A stretch of 64,000 nt of DNA from Sodiomyces alkalinus F11 (Eukaryota; Ascomycota; Sordariomycetes; Glomerellales; Plectosphaerellaceae), in contig NW_021167082.1 of assembly GCF_003711515.1 (NCBI RefSeq), forward strand, positions 2,225,691 to 2,289,690. Direction: 5' to 3'. Both the position numbers and the translations under genes were made by a program. This document shows, piece by piece, positions 44,700-55,118 of this stretch (position 1 is its first letter; each line of letters begins with the position of its first letter). The notes under the pieces are model-generated. The model searched no databases and was not told the origin of the DNA. It saw only the letters and a program-made list of their open reading frames with translations.

Positions 44700-45972
44700 A
44701 CCGTAGATACTAGATCCTGCGAATATCGACGCTATAGCCGCTAATAACTCTATAGACTACTAGGCCACTGCCCTTAAGGGCTTAGACCTGAATAAAGGTA
44801 TTTAGCCTAAGGGACGGACCGCTATTAAGCCGAGTACTAGGCTCTATAAGGAGTATAATCCTAAGAAAAGCAGGTAGGCGTTCCTAATAAGTGGTTTACC
44901 GTACCGCCTTCTAGATAAGAATAAAAGCGACGGACTAAACGTAGAGATTATAGGGCTAGCCGTATTATAGTCCCCTTTAATAATCTTATATAGTAAGTAG
45001 TACCTTAAAGTCCGTTCTATCTTAATATTGGCCTACCGTTTACGTAATGATATTAAGGATAATAAGTAGTAGGAGAAGGGTATTATAGAAGAAGTAGTGA
45101 GTATGGTAATTAGCCGTAGGTAAGGGGACTTAAGGCCCGCTATATTCCTTACTAAGATTCCGTGCTAGAAGGTAAATAGTAAAGGAAAAGCTAAGTTTAT
45201 AGCCCTTAAGGATAAGGCACGATATCGTGCTAGGACTAGCCGCTTTATCCCTATAATCTGCCCCGTTAACGGTAACTATTTTATTAGTCTGATTATCGAC
45301 TAAGAGACTTAGATTATATACGGGTATAATAGTATATAGTCGGACGGTAAAGGTAAGCGCCGCCTCCTCGAAATCGCTTATCTCGCGATACCGTGGTTAG
45401 TATTTATCGGTACTCCTAAGGAAGCTATCGATAGTATAGCTAAGAAGGTCTATATTATACCTAGTCTAATATAGTAAAACGGTTATTTATACGGCCCTTT
45501 TATTATAGAATAGATCAGGATATTAGCCTAGGAGGGATACCTATTTCCCTAAAACTCTAAGATTTATAAGTTCTCCTAAGGCCGCTACTACGGGAATGAC
45601 GTAGGAGAGTATACTTACTATGTTAAGGAGGGCTAGGTAATCTATATTAGTGAACTCTTTGGCTTTAGTTACTATATAGAGCTAGCTATAAAGCCCGCGA
45701 CACCGCCTCCCGAAATCCCTAAAACGACTAGATTCTAGCCTATTAATAAGACTAAGAAGTGGATACCGGTTAACCCGCCTAAGGGCCCTAAAACGCTAAA
45801 GACCCCCGCGACGCCCACGGCTAAGGAGCAGTCTATCGATCTTACTAGTTCCCCTAATTCCGAGGTTATAGACCTTACCAATATACCAGACCAGAGCTTC
45901 CAGGACCCTCTAGTATTATCCGATAGTAGTAGTAACGTTAATAACACTAGTCTTAGTAGTCTAGAGCTCTAA
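44700..45972 (+). pseudogene. Ulp1/C48-like cysteine protease ORF in G1
   Basis: A plus-strand frame of about 420 codons lies downstream of pol. Its centre (about 45200-45540) decodes to RFIPIICPVNGNYFISLIID, QIIYGYNSI, IIPSLIQQNGYLYGPFII and EQIRILAQE. This matches the C48 (Ulp1/SENP) layout: HW-strand, Y-D-S, then PxQxNxxDCGPF. The catalytic His reads Tyr (NYF), Asp reads Asn (YNS) and Cys reads Tyr (LYGPF), all RIP-type changes; the Gln before the Cys survives as TAG. The C-terminus is Pro/Thr/Ser-rich with SIDLTSSPNSEVIDLTNI, which resembles paired SUMO-interacting motifs. In the family this enzyme removes SUMO or related proteins. The minus frame 45735-45947 is a shadow. Confidence 0.6.
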
Positions 45973-46700
45973 ACACCTAAGGGTAAAGCCACGAAGAAGA
46001 TACCTCCGGCGTTAAGAAAACGCCGAAAACGCCTAAGACTCTATAGGCACCCGAACCCTCCGCTATTTCGAAGAAAAGGAGTTATAATATCTAAGATAAA
46101 TAGGAAAAGAAGGCGAAGTATTAGGCTAAGGGCACTAAGATATCTTATTACCTTCTCTACTATAGGCTTATAGATATACGGCCTCTAGCTAAACGCGTTA
46201 GTTCTATTAGGCTAAGCATATACACTAAGGAAAAATAGGTTAAGTCCTTTAATAACCCGTACCGAGCTAGCCTCTAAGACGTAGTAGCTAATAGCACGCT
46301 ATATCTACCGCTACCTTAGGCAGTACCTTGGGAAGGGTGGCTTTATTATAACGCGGGGATTAAATAGGAGGCAGATAAAGCTACCGCTAAATAAGAGGCT
46401 AGGAAGGATAATAAGCCTAACTATATAGTCGGAGGAAGAACCTTACGAAAGCGTAAGTAGAGGTATATACAGAGGATTAGATAAGAGATATCTTAAGGAA
46501 ATAGTCGGTAAAGATAGTAAGGGAATAGTATATACGGAGGAACTAAAACTAAGAGGACCCCTAATCAGGTATACGTGGAGGACGGGGTAATTAGAGGAAT
46601 AAGGGTATACGATAGCTTTTTACTTAGTTTATTTACTTATATCTGCTTATTCGTAGGAGTTATCTACGCTACAAGGGCGTAATCGAGATAACTAGGGCCG
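45973..46700 (+). other. 3' end of G1 internal region
   Basis: A Lys/Arg/Pro-rich coding-like frame continues from the Ulp1-like ORF to about 46480 in a different phase (KTPKTL, KKRSYNI and similar). It may be the end of the same protein after a frame change. The last 200 bases before the LTR are non-coding and match G2 at 55270-55450. Confidence 0.4.
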
Positions 46701-47063
46701 TATTATAACCGCGTAGATACGGCGTTAGAGTAGTTTGGTAGATAGTTATATAACTCTCTTTTTAAGACCGCTGGATCCACTGCCTATATATATATTAAGG
46801 ATAGGCTCAGGACATCCCTATCGAGGGACTATCATTTAATTATTATCCTCTTTTACGATTACTTATTCTACGATTAAGGTATCTTTCTAGTTTAACTTAC
46901 GTTACCCTGATCAGAATGGTGACTACCGATCTACTTCTTCGCTAAATGTTATAGCGGTATTAGTTATGTTTTTGTTATATATCGTGGTTTTACTGGACTA
47001 ACCTCTTTATCTGATCTTTGTCTTGACGATATGGTACCACTACGTCTTTATCCAGTTATAATA
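46701..47063 (+). repeat. 3' LTR of G1 (363 bp)
   Basis: The direct-repeat partner of 32926-33288 with identical length. The neighbouring LINE K endonuclease coding starts just after it. Confidence 0.9.
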
Positions 47064-47089
47064 TCTCCTAGTATTATAAAGGGGCCGGT

Positions 47090-47790
47090 CTACTATAGTT
47101 ATATAACGGCGAGCTAAGGGACCTATAAAGGGTTAAAGTCCTTTTAGACTTAGCAGGGCCTGCCTAGGTCCTACGGTAGTATTATTATAATACTTAGCAC
47201 GGTATTTATCTCCGTGTAGATTTAGGCCGTCTATAAGTAGTAGTCTAACCCGATAACGGTCTTATCGGGGCCGCCGAAATTGTAGCGGAGCCCCTATATC
47301 GCTTATATAAGGTCGATAATACTAGCGTGTTAGCCTAAGCGGTACTACGTAGGGGTTCTAGGGGGGGTTACTAGGTCTAGGTTCTACCGGGTTATAAGGG
47401 TAAATAGGGTATTAGCTTAGGGGTAATAACGTAGTGGCTATATCTATAAGGGGTAGTATAGGTTAAAGTACCCTATAAGGATATAGCGGCCCCACGGCGG
47501 TGCTATATCGAATATATCGTATACGGGCGTATTCTAGGGGGTCCTAGCTAACTAATAGTTCTCTAAGTAAATTAACCAGATTATAAGGGCGTTATCTCTA
47601 GTCCTAAATATAACCGCATAGTTATTACGGTAGGCCCGCCACGTCCACGTATGTAGCGGGTATCTCTTATATATATATAGGAGGGCGTGGTCTCCTCCTA
47701 AGATTAGCCGGTATACCCCTTAGCAGGGGTAGGCAGGGCTTTTCGTGAAGGGGTTAAGGCCGGGTTCCTGGATTACTATTATATCGTACT
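47090..47790 (-). pseudogene. LINE K endonuclease (EEP family) remnant
   Basis: The minus frame contains ILIGYFNLYYPL near 47430 (family: VLxGDFNxHHPxW), where the Asp and His residues have become Tyr, then NLDLVTPPRTPTQYR near 47380 (family: LxLLNPPGTPTR) and ASIIDLIQA (family: STIDLxF). This domain nicks the target DNA to prime reverse transcription. Gypsy G1 begins just beyond it at 47063; the protein continues at 32925. Confidence 0.8.
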
Positions 47791-47799
47791 CGGCGCGGC

Positions 47800-49400
47800 A
47801 CTAAAGCGGGAGCTTCCGCCATGCCTAACTTCTCCTTATATTCTATAAAAGGATATAGATTCTTATTAATTAAAGGGGGGGGGGGGGGGGGGGTTTAAGA
47901 TAGCGTGCCCGGTATAACCGGGGTCTAGCTCTAGGGTTCTTACTACGGTATCTTATTAGTCCCGCTGGGGACTATTTAGGCGCTTATTAGGCCCGGTATC
48001 GGGCAGCCCTCCTATCCTCTAGTCCTTTTCGGGGGCTATCCTCTGCCTTTATAGAGTGGTCGGTCCTAGTCTTATATAATAATAATCGGGGGGAAGATCT
48101 ACGGTTACTATAAGTATACCGCTTTAGTCTAGCGGGTAATACTAAAGTCCCTAGCTTAGTACTTATATACTTCGCGGGTCTTCTTAGTCTCTTTCCGTAA
48201 TAGTTAATATAAATCGTTAAAGGTATCGTGATCTCCGGTATAGGCGATATAGTAGTAAGGGCGTCTAGGCGCTATAGCGTTATAGTATCCTAGGCCCTAT
48301 AAGTGCGCTGATTCGGGCTTAGCATAGTAGCGGTATACTCTCTCCACCGCAGGGTAGCTATTAGCCTTATAGCCGAAGTAGAGGTACTTATAGTACCGTA
48401 GGGGGCTAAGGTTAGGATTATATATTTTATAGATATAGCTACCCCCCTTAAAGAGGAGGGTATTCGGGATAAGACTTACTGCCCCTTCCGGTAAAGCCGA
48501 TTCGATAAGGAGAAGCGCTACCCTACTAGTACCACGGCGGGGTACTCGCTATTATACTTAAAGGATTTTAGCCTTAGGATTTATATCTTATAGGGATACT
48601 AGTAAGTCTTCTTCGGATAGGGCGTTTAGAACTTCCCGGGGGATAACCTTAGCTAACGTAGGATAAGTGCGTATAACTAGGGTAGCTTCTTTACTAAAGG
48701 CTTTCTTAACCTATTACTCCTTGTGGGTAGTCTACTATTATACCCTTTTAGTAAAGTTAAGGTAGATATCTCTACTTAGTAGTTTCTATACTGCTACGGT
48801 GTCGTATCGGGTAGTCGTAGCGTTTATAGCTTAAATAATCTCCTTTAGGGTCCTGGCTTCAAGGGACTAGTCTTTGGGAAGGGTTCCTTAGTGGATAATT
48901 AGTTCCTGGTAATACCTAGCAGGGAGTATTTTAGGGGGGCGGGGTCCCGCGGCGGTGCTACCGCGGAAGCCCGGGCTATAATATTAGCCTAGGTCTCTCT
49001 TATACCGCTTATTCCTTTTCGGAATTCCTCTCAGATAACATAGCGGACGGAAGCGTCTAGGTATACTAGCGGCGGTATACCGGTGTTATTACGGGTACTA
49101 TATATCGTGATTAATTCCTCTATTAGCTCTATAACCTACTTAATTATATTCCTATTAGCTAGTAGGGCCTGAATTTTTGCCTTAATCTTAGCTACTCTCG
49201 GTATCGCGCTATATCCTACCTTAGGAGGGGGGCGGAGCGCTTATACTACGAAAAGTGGGTCTATCACATATTTTATATTATCGAGGTCGGAATAACGCTA
49301 TCCCACGACTCTTCCGGTTATACCGTAGCGCCGGTATTAAGGTGCCGCTATAATAGTATCCCGGGGGTGAGGCGGTAATTAGAATTCCTATCTTAGTGGG
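47800..49400 (-). pseudogene. LINE K ORF1 (Gag-like, CCHC zinc knuckles)
   Basis: The decoded minus frame at about 48420-48240 shows a Y-x-x-Y-GYKANSYPAVERVYRYYA pattern, where LINE ORF1 proteins have repeated C-x2-C-x4-H-x4-C knuckles. Cys codons have become Tyr while some His remain. ORF1 would coat the LINE RNA. A 19-base G run at 47875-47893 interrupts the region between ORF1 and the endonuclease. The N-terminal part (48900-49400) is not recognisable. Confidence 0.65.
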
Positions 49401-49484
49401 TTTATCGATTTTACTCCTATTACGCGCCCGTGGTGAATAGGTGTGTCGAAATAGGTTACACTCCTTACGAATAAAAGGTTATTA

Positions 49485-50295
49485 CACTGAGCCGTAAGGA
49501 TTAATCTATAATCTTAGGGCGAAAGAGAACCGATAAATATCTAAGCTATCTGCGAGGGATATATAATTACCGGATTAATATTTACCGATATCTACCGCCG
49601 GCTCCGCTAAAGTAAAAAGGACCCTAATTAGGAAGTAACGATATAGGCGGTTAGCTTAAAGGATATCGAAAGAGCGTTATAGAAGAAGGCGCCCGTAGAC
49701 CCTAAAGATTATATACCGAAGAAAGTGCTCCGGGAGTTAAAGTTATTATTTTCGCCGGATAAGGTAAATACGTTACTCCTAGACTAACCTAGTTCCGACT
49801 ATAAGGTAAACCGTATATAAGGTTGTAGCGGGGATAAGCCGCCCTTATTATAGGGTCCCCTTTTTAATATATTAAGAAAAAAACTATTAGTTCTATAGAA
49901 AACCCTTATAGACCTAATAGATAAGGGCTTTATACGAGCTAATACCTTAGTAATAATAGCCGTAATACTATTTATATATAAACCGGGCGGTAGCTTAAGG
50001 TTTTACTACGACTATAGGGCTTTAAATATAATCACGTAGCGAGATCGTTGCCCCCTCTTATTAATCACTGAGATACTTTATAACCTAGCACGCGCGAAGT
50101 AGTTTACGAAGCTAGATATAGTCTCCGTGTTGTATAAAATACGTATAGCTAAGGTGTATAAGTATAAGATAGCGTTTTATGCACGGTTTAGTCTTTTAGA
50201 GTAGCTAGTAAACCTATGCGGTCTTAGTAAGACACCCGCTATATTCTCATAATATATTACTAAGACCCTGTAGACCTACCTTAATACCTTCGCGA
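49485..50295 (+). pseudogene. gypsy D reverse transcriptase, N-terminal half
   Basis: With stops read as Gln the frame gives GPLFNILRKKLLVLQKTLID, then LIDKGFIRA, KPGGSLRFYYDYRALN, a FTKLDIVS motif and TPAIFSQYI followed by YLNTF. These are the successive gypsy RT blocks (GPLYxMSxEEL, LxKGFIRxSxSP, KPGGGLRFCVDYRALN, FTKLDL, PFGLTNAPATFQxYI). The polymerase YxDD motif would come just downstream, and the sequence is broken there by the T-rich end of LINE L. Confidence 0.85.
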
Positions 50296-50560
50296 CTTCT
50301 TTTCTTTTTTCTTTTTTTATTCATTATGCGTATGCAGCCCTGAAGCTATAGCGCGACGCCTATTACCTTAAGGGCTAGAGGCTATTAGAAGCTAGGTGTA
50401 TTGAAATAGAGCGTACTAAATAAAGGAAATCCTCCGTAATAATCTGCCTAATAAAACCTAATAGGTAAAAACCAAAGTAAAATAACTAGACCGCAGGAAT
50501 CGTGGTTTACGCCCTATACCACTCTGCTAAGGCTATTTTAGTAGCTAAAAGGTAGGTCTA
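50296..50560 (-). other. LINE L 3' untranslated region and A-rich tail
   Basis: The tail on the minus strand is AATAAAAAAAGAAAAAAG. The 43 bases before it match the SINE 3' end at 32155-32197 at about four of five positions, most differences being transitions. Confidence 0.8.
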
Positions 50561-51000
50561 TAAGGCCTGTATTCCTTTTTTAGTACTAAATAATAGCGGC
50601 AGAGATAACGGTAGACCTGTTAGGGCTTCTCGCAGGGCTTTTCGTTCTTCTTTATAAAAAGGGCAGGAAAGAATAAGGTATACTATATCCTGTATAGGGG
50701 AGCCGGGATAGGAATAGCGGTCGTTAGCGCAGTTTTAGACCCTTTTTTAGTGGGTTCTTAGGTATCCGAAGCCGGTTTTTAACTACGTAAAAGCCGATTT
50801 TACCCACCTAGGGCCTTATATTAGAAGTGGTTTTCGGGAGAAACGGAGGTTATCGCGGACTAGGCGCCTATAAAGGCGGCCTAAGCGTACAGATTTACCC
50901 CTTTTTTCCGCCTCTTCTTTATGGTTCTATAGGGTTTTCCAGTCTTGAATAAGGGCTTTATTTACCCGGCGTTTTAGGTGGCTAAGGGTAACTAAGCTAA
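50560..51000 (-). pseudogene. LINE L C-terminal domain
   Basis: The frame reads VKSAFTQLKTGFGYLRTHQK and then a Cys/Tyr-rich segment with IQDIVYLILSCPFYKEERKAL, matching the Tad1-type tail (LRTGHxxLxxxLxR...CxCG...TxxHxLxxCPxYxxxR). It ends shortly before the 3' untranslated region. Confidence 0.8.
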
Positions 51001-51019
51001 TGGATTTAGTAGCTTTATC

Positions 51020-51450
51020 GGGGTTTAACGCCCCTTTAGCTACCTTATCCGCTAGTTCGTTCCCTTCTAACCCTATATACGAGGGGCACTACTATACAGA
51101 GACCGAAGTGCCTAGTTATTTAAGGTGTAAGATAAAGTCTTTAGCTTCTATAGCCCACTATAAGGAGCGCTGAAGCTTCTGAATAGCCGCCTATAAATCG
51201 CTAAAAATATAGCAGTCTAGGGGCCTAGGCGACTGCTCTAGGGCAGTGTAAAGGGCCTAAAGAATAGCGTATAATTTAGCGTCCGCGACTTCGGTAGCGG
51301 TCCCTGGGTTAAAGCCTATAGTTTTATAGGGCGTCCTAGTATTAGTCCACTATATCACGGTGGCTACAGCCTGCGAGGGTCCTTTAAGGGACCTAGTAGG
51401 GTGGCCGAAGGAGCCGTCGGTATAGAAAATAGTAGCCTATTCCCTTAGGC
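51020..51450 (-). pseudogene. LINE L RNase H remnant
   Basis: Starts with ATIFYTDGSFGHP near 51435 (family: YTDGS), then AVATVIYW, the middle TEVADAKLYAILQALYTALE (family: AExxAIxxAL), DCYIFSDLQAAIQKL (family: xIxSDSQAAI) and PSYIGLEGNELADKVAKGA (family: PGHxGIxGNExADxxAK). Three acidic catalytic positions are still present, so this is one of the best-kept domains in the window. Confidence 0.9.
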
Positions 51451-51949
51451 CTTATTGAATTTCAGTAAGGGCTTCGAGGTAGGCTATCTTCTAATCGGGT
51501 ATATCGGGACCGGTATCTATTATAGGCCGATCTTTAAAGGGGAAAAAGGGTCTTAAGTCCGCCATAGGTTCTAAGGCCTAGGGGGCCTCCTATTTAGCTA
51601 ACGGACCCTCGATACCCTAAGACTAACCTACTAAAGCCACCGTTTCTAGGCCTAGCCACATAGCTATATAGTAGGCTATAGGTTCTAAAGAAGGGCGAGG
51701 TTTTAGTTTTTATCCCCTGGCTGCCTTTAAACGCTAATGAGGAGCTAGCGTTTAATAGGGTAATTCTGGAGGAATTTTAAGGTCCTAAAGATATATAGTC
51801 CATTAGACCTAGTTAACCGAACTACTACCGGGGGAACTACTACTTCGAGTTCTAAAGGCCGTAAAGGGGCCCCCCTAAAAGCACCTAGGGCCCTGATTAG
51901 AGCGCCGTATTATAGACGTTCTAGGCGGTCCACGAGGTGTTTCTTCGGT

Positions 51950-53650
51950 GATTTAGCGTCCCACCAGAGCTATAAGCCAAAGTCAGCTAAAAAGGCTATA
52001 TAGGCTATATATAGCTGCCGTATAGGCTTAAAAGAAAGGCCCCTCTATAAGCTAGCTAGCCTGTATAACCTATTTAGGGCCCCTGATACTAAGTTTAGAC
52101 GTTTTTCGACGTGGGGTTTAAAGGATAGCTTAGGATTAAACCAGACCCCTAGCCACCTAATAGCACCTAGTACGGGTTTAACTAGGTGCCCCCCTATAAT
52201 GACCGGAGCGTCTTCTTTAAAGCGTCTTCTTTAGAGCGTCTTCGATGGAAGTGAATAAGCTCTGTTTTTTAGTAGTCGAAAAGGACTTAGTTAACTTTTA
52301 CTGCGTCGAAAAGGGAGGCTACGGCTTTTTCTAGGGTTTTACAGTTTTTCCTAGTCGATATAGACGCTATAGATAGCTGAAAACCGTCGATATAAGATAG
52401 CTAAAGCCCCTAAAAGTCCGGTCCCGCTATAACCTTCCTAATATATATTAGGAATAGAATAGGGGAAACCGGGGAGCCTTATAGAACCCCTATATTTAGG
52501 GGAGTGGGCTGCTAAACCTGCCCCTCGAAGGCTAGTTAGAAACGCTTATTTTTTATAAAAGAGGCTACCTATTTAACTAGTTTCGGGGGTAGTTAGAGGT
52601 CTTAAAGGGTCCTAAGTAGCTAGGGACGGGCGACGTAATCAAAGGCTCCTTTAATATCTAAAAATAGCGTAGAGATCATAGGATTATAGCGTGATTTACG
52701 CTATTTTTCGATATAGTAGAGGAGGAGAAAGGCTATATCGATAGCGGATCATTATTTTCTACCCCCTATTTAACTAGGGTATAAAAGGTTGTCGCGGGTA
52801 TTAGATATAAAGCTAAGCCTAGCAGCTATAACCCTTTTAAGTACTTTACCTAGGCAGTTTAGAAGGGCTATAATCCTATAAGACTTAGGATCTAAATAGT
52901 CCTTCTTCTCTGGCTTCGGTAGAATAACCCCGAGGGCTTCTTTCTAGCAGGTAGGGTAGTGCCCTACGGAAAAGAGTGCTAAGTAGGCCTATAAAAAGGA
53001 CCCGGGAATAGCCCTATAGGCCTATTAGATCGGTTTTAAACCTATCCTATTTGGTCTAGGGGCTTTCCCTTTAGCGGCTCTAAAATTCGCGTGTTAGAGC
53101 TCTATAGCCTATAGGCTAGACCACTCCTACGGTCTTCTAAGGCCCTTGCTACGTGATCTAGTCAGGCTCTAGGGACCTTAGGAAGGGTAGGAGGGGCCTA
53201 GGCCCCCCGAAGAGCCTATAAATACAGGGGCTTCGGGGGCGTCGGTGGCGGAGAGTACGAGAAAAAGTATCTAAAGTAGGGCGTCATATTTCTCTTCGAA
53301 GGTATAGACCTTCTGCTTCGTAGGTATCTGAATCGGTGGGATTTTTGCGTTAAGGCCGCTCTTCGTATATTTATAGGCCTTAAAAATCTCGGGCCCTTCG
53401 GCGTGGGCTAGGAAAGCCTCCTAGTAGTCGTTTTTTACTATCTTAACCGCCCGATAATAGACGTTTCGAGCTTTTTTCCAGGAGGCTTCTAAGGACGTCT
53501 AGGTAGCCGAGGCCCCCTTTTTTACCTTTCGAAAATCCCTAAAGGCCTTACCAGCTAATTTTCGCAGGGCTTTTAGTTCTTTAGTCCACCACGGCTTCGA
53601 ACGCTCTACTACCCGTAACTCAGGCACTAAAGCCTTAAGCGCTAGGGTAA
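51950..53650 (-). pseudogene. LINE L reverse transcriptase remnant
   Basis: The frame contains a LQGSPVSPILFLIYI block at about 52490-52440 and LQLSYIDGFQLS near 52400 (family: xxYxDDxxL, second Asp changed). Upstream, at 53600-53450, lies the basic linker between endonuclease and RT (KALRKLAGKAFRDF). Downstream is the KTELIHF segment (family: KTExLxF). Confidence 0.85.
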
Positions 53651-53699
53651 TAGTGTCCGAGAAGCAGCGGCCTAAAGAATCCCAGTCCGACGCGTCAAT

Positions 53700-54600
53700 A
53701 GCCTATTAAAGGTACAAGTTAAGGCTAGGGTCTAGGCTCTTTAGGGTACTAGAAAACTAGTCCTAATCTACTAGCTTATAGTTATAAGCCGGTAGGAGAG
53801 ACCTATTTATAGGACTTTTAGGGCCTAAAATAGTAGCGGAGAGGAGGATAACGCGGTGTAAAGAGGTAGTGTTTTCGATATATTCCCACTTATCAAAGCG
53901 GAGATAAGTAAAGCCAGGCATGTAGAAGGCTAGGTCTATAACTAACTCTTGACGAAGATTAGACCTAAAAAAGGTCCCCCTATTCAGGTTAACTTCTTCA
54001 GAATCCACTAAACAGGTAGCTCCGAGGCTATCTAACCAGTCTACTAGAGGCTAGGCGCTAATAGAAGCCTGGTTAGTAGCAGCTCCGTTCTACTACTAGT
54101 GGTTTTTATCAAAGTCTCCTATAATAAGGGTAGGCTTAGGGACCTATAGGTCCTATAGCACTCGATCCTCGGTCTAGGGCTAGAGGGCCGCCCTCGGCCT
54201 ATCGTTTCGGGGTCCTATTCTATCTAGTTATAAACGTATAGAATATAAAAGGTTTATAGATAATAAATCTCTATAATCTACGTGTCTACATCGTCTAGAA
54301 GGTCTTCGCGGTATAAAAAATCAATACTAGAACCCTTTCTTATATAAAAGAGGACTCTAGGCTTAATAGGAAAAAACTAGGATTTTTAGGATATAGGCGT
54401 AACGGTGTAAAACGTAGGGTAGTTTCCGATAAAATATCCCTCTAGTATCGAGACGCAGGCCGGTTTCTGAATAAGGACTATAATAGCCGAAGCTTCTAAA
54501 GCCTATTCTAGGATAGCCTCCTATACCGGGGTCTGTTTATCGCCGTTATATTAAATAAACCGGATATCTTTCGAACTAAAAGGCCCTATATTCATAGAAT
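53700..54600 (-). pseudogene. LINE L endonuclease remnant
   Basis: The minus open frame 53763-54008 is a genuine remnant. Upstream is PTLIIGDFDKNH (family: GDFNxHH), then ASISAQPLVDWLDSL, and in the open frame NLNRGTFFRSN (family: PTR) and LVIDLAFYM (family: STIDLxF). It ends in a segment leading to the RT linker. Confidence 0.8.
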
Positions 54601-55118
54601 TTAGGGTTTTATAGCTCGAAGAATCTTATAGTCTCTACTAGAGGGGGGGTGCTCTCCCTCGTAGTTATAGCACTTATAGGTCTTATGCTCGTAGTCTCCG
54701 TATTCTTTATACTCGTTATAGTAATGGTATTCCTCCCCGTGGCCTTCGACGGTGTAGATAGGGCAGGTAACTAGGCCTTTATAGGTCCCTCGGGTATACC
54801 CGAATTTCCAGTAGTTAGAGCACTAGGTTCTAGGGGTTATAGGTCTATATTTATAGACCTTTAGCCGCTGGCCGGCTATATAGAGCCCCTGTTTTAGGCA
54901 GTACTTCTATTCTTTAGTAGAGGGCACGGAAATAACCACTATACCATAAAACGCGTTTAGAGCCCCTAGCCACCGAGGCTTCCCTACTACCCTAATAGGG
55001 TTAAAGGTACCGATTTCGGTGGCTAGGTCCTATAGACCTAGGCCCTATTATAGGCTTCGGTTTAGGGCCTCTTACGGCGGCTCGGAAGGGTCGGGTAAAG
55101 GGGTATCGCCACCCGCAC
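54600..55118 (-). pseudogene. LINE L ORF1 C-terminal part with zinc knuckles
   Basis: The minus frame gives ATEIGTFNPIRVVGKPRWLG, then AFYGIVVISVPSTKEQKYCL, followed by CSNYWKFGYTRGTY, TCPIYTVEGHGEEYHYYNEY and YEHKTYKCYNYEGEH. The repeated C-x2-C-x4-H-x4-C pattern is visible with most Cys changed to Tyr. The first part resembles the RNA-binding fold that precedes knuckles in LINE ORF1 proteins. Confidence 0.8.

Larger units (their letters stand above)
32926..47063 (+). mobile_element. 14.1-kb Ty3/gypsy element G1 with extra ORFs, inserted in LINE K
   Basis: Two 363-base LTRs (32926-33288 and 46701-47063) bracket Gag, protease, RT, RNase H and integrase on the plus strand (33400-41307). A further 5.4 kb of internal sequence carries an antisense ORF and a sense Ulp1-like protease ORF. 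The element splits LINE K between endonuclease and linker. I could not find a matching target duplication (GTTAG on the left, TCTCC on the right). The gypsy order RT-RNase H-integrase is clear. G2 at the right end is a second copy. Confidence 0.9.
29258..49468 (-). mobile_element. Tad1-like LINE (LINE K), full length, split by a SINE and gypsy G1
   Basis: The minus-strand non-LTR retrotransposon is flanked by a perfect 16-base duplication GAATAAAAGGTTATTA (29242-29257 and 49469-49484). Its 3' tail is an A-rich (TAA)n-like run just inside 29258. Order from its 5' end at 49468: ORF1 with zinc knuckles, apurinic-type endonuclease (47790-47090), a linker split by gypsy G1, RT and a C-terminal cysteine/histidine region. 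Removing the SINE and G1 leaves about 5.6 kb. It lies exactly between protease and RT of gypsy D. Confidence 0.9.
6320..50295 (+). mobile_element. Ty3/gypsy element D, split by Fot1 and LINE K, truncated at LINE L
   Basis: Three plus-strand pieces belong to one element: 6320-7379 (leader and gag), 28334-29241 (gag C-terminus, zinc knuckle, protease) and 49485-50295 (reverse transcriptase). The order is collinear. The first gap is filled by a Fot1-like transposon between TA dinucleotides. The second is filled by LINE K between two identical 16-base target duplications. RNase H and integrase are absent because RT stops at the poly(T) end of LINE L. A TGTCCCGGCC motif near 6328 could start the 5' LTR; no partner LTR is in the window, so the left end is tentative. 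Confidence 0.75.
50296..55118 (-). mobile_element. Tad1-like LINE (LINE L), minus strand
   Basis: A second non-LTR element, distinct from LINE K, has its 3' A-rich tail at 50296-50320 (T-rich on the plus strand). From right to left it carries ORF1 with zinc knuckles (55118-54600), endonuclease (54600-53700), RT (53650-51950), RNase H (51450-51020) and the C-terminal Cys/His region (50950-50640). The left flank is gypsy D RT, the right flank a broken LTR of G2, and no target duplication could be recognised. The right end may be a 5' truncation or a later rearrangement. Confidence 0.85.

Noticed and set aside
45735..45947. 70-codon minus frame with a possible signal peptide (LLTLLLLSD)
   Set aside because: It is the shadow of the Ser/Thr/Pro-rich tail of the Ulp1-like ORF on the plus strand.
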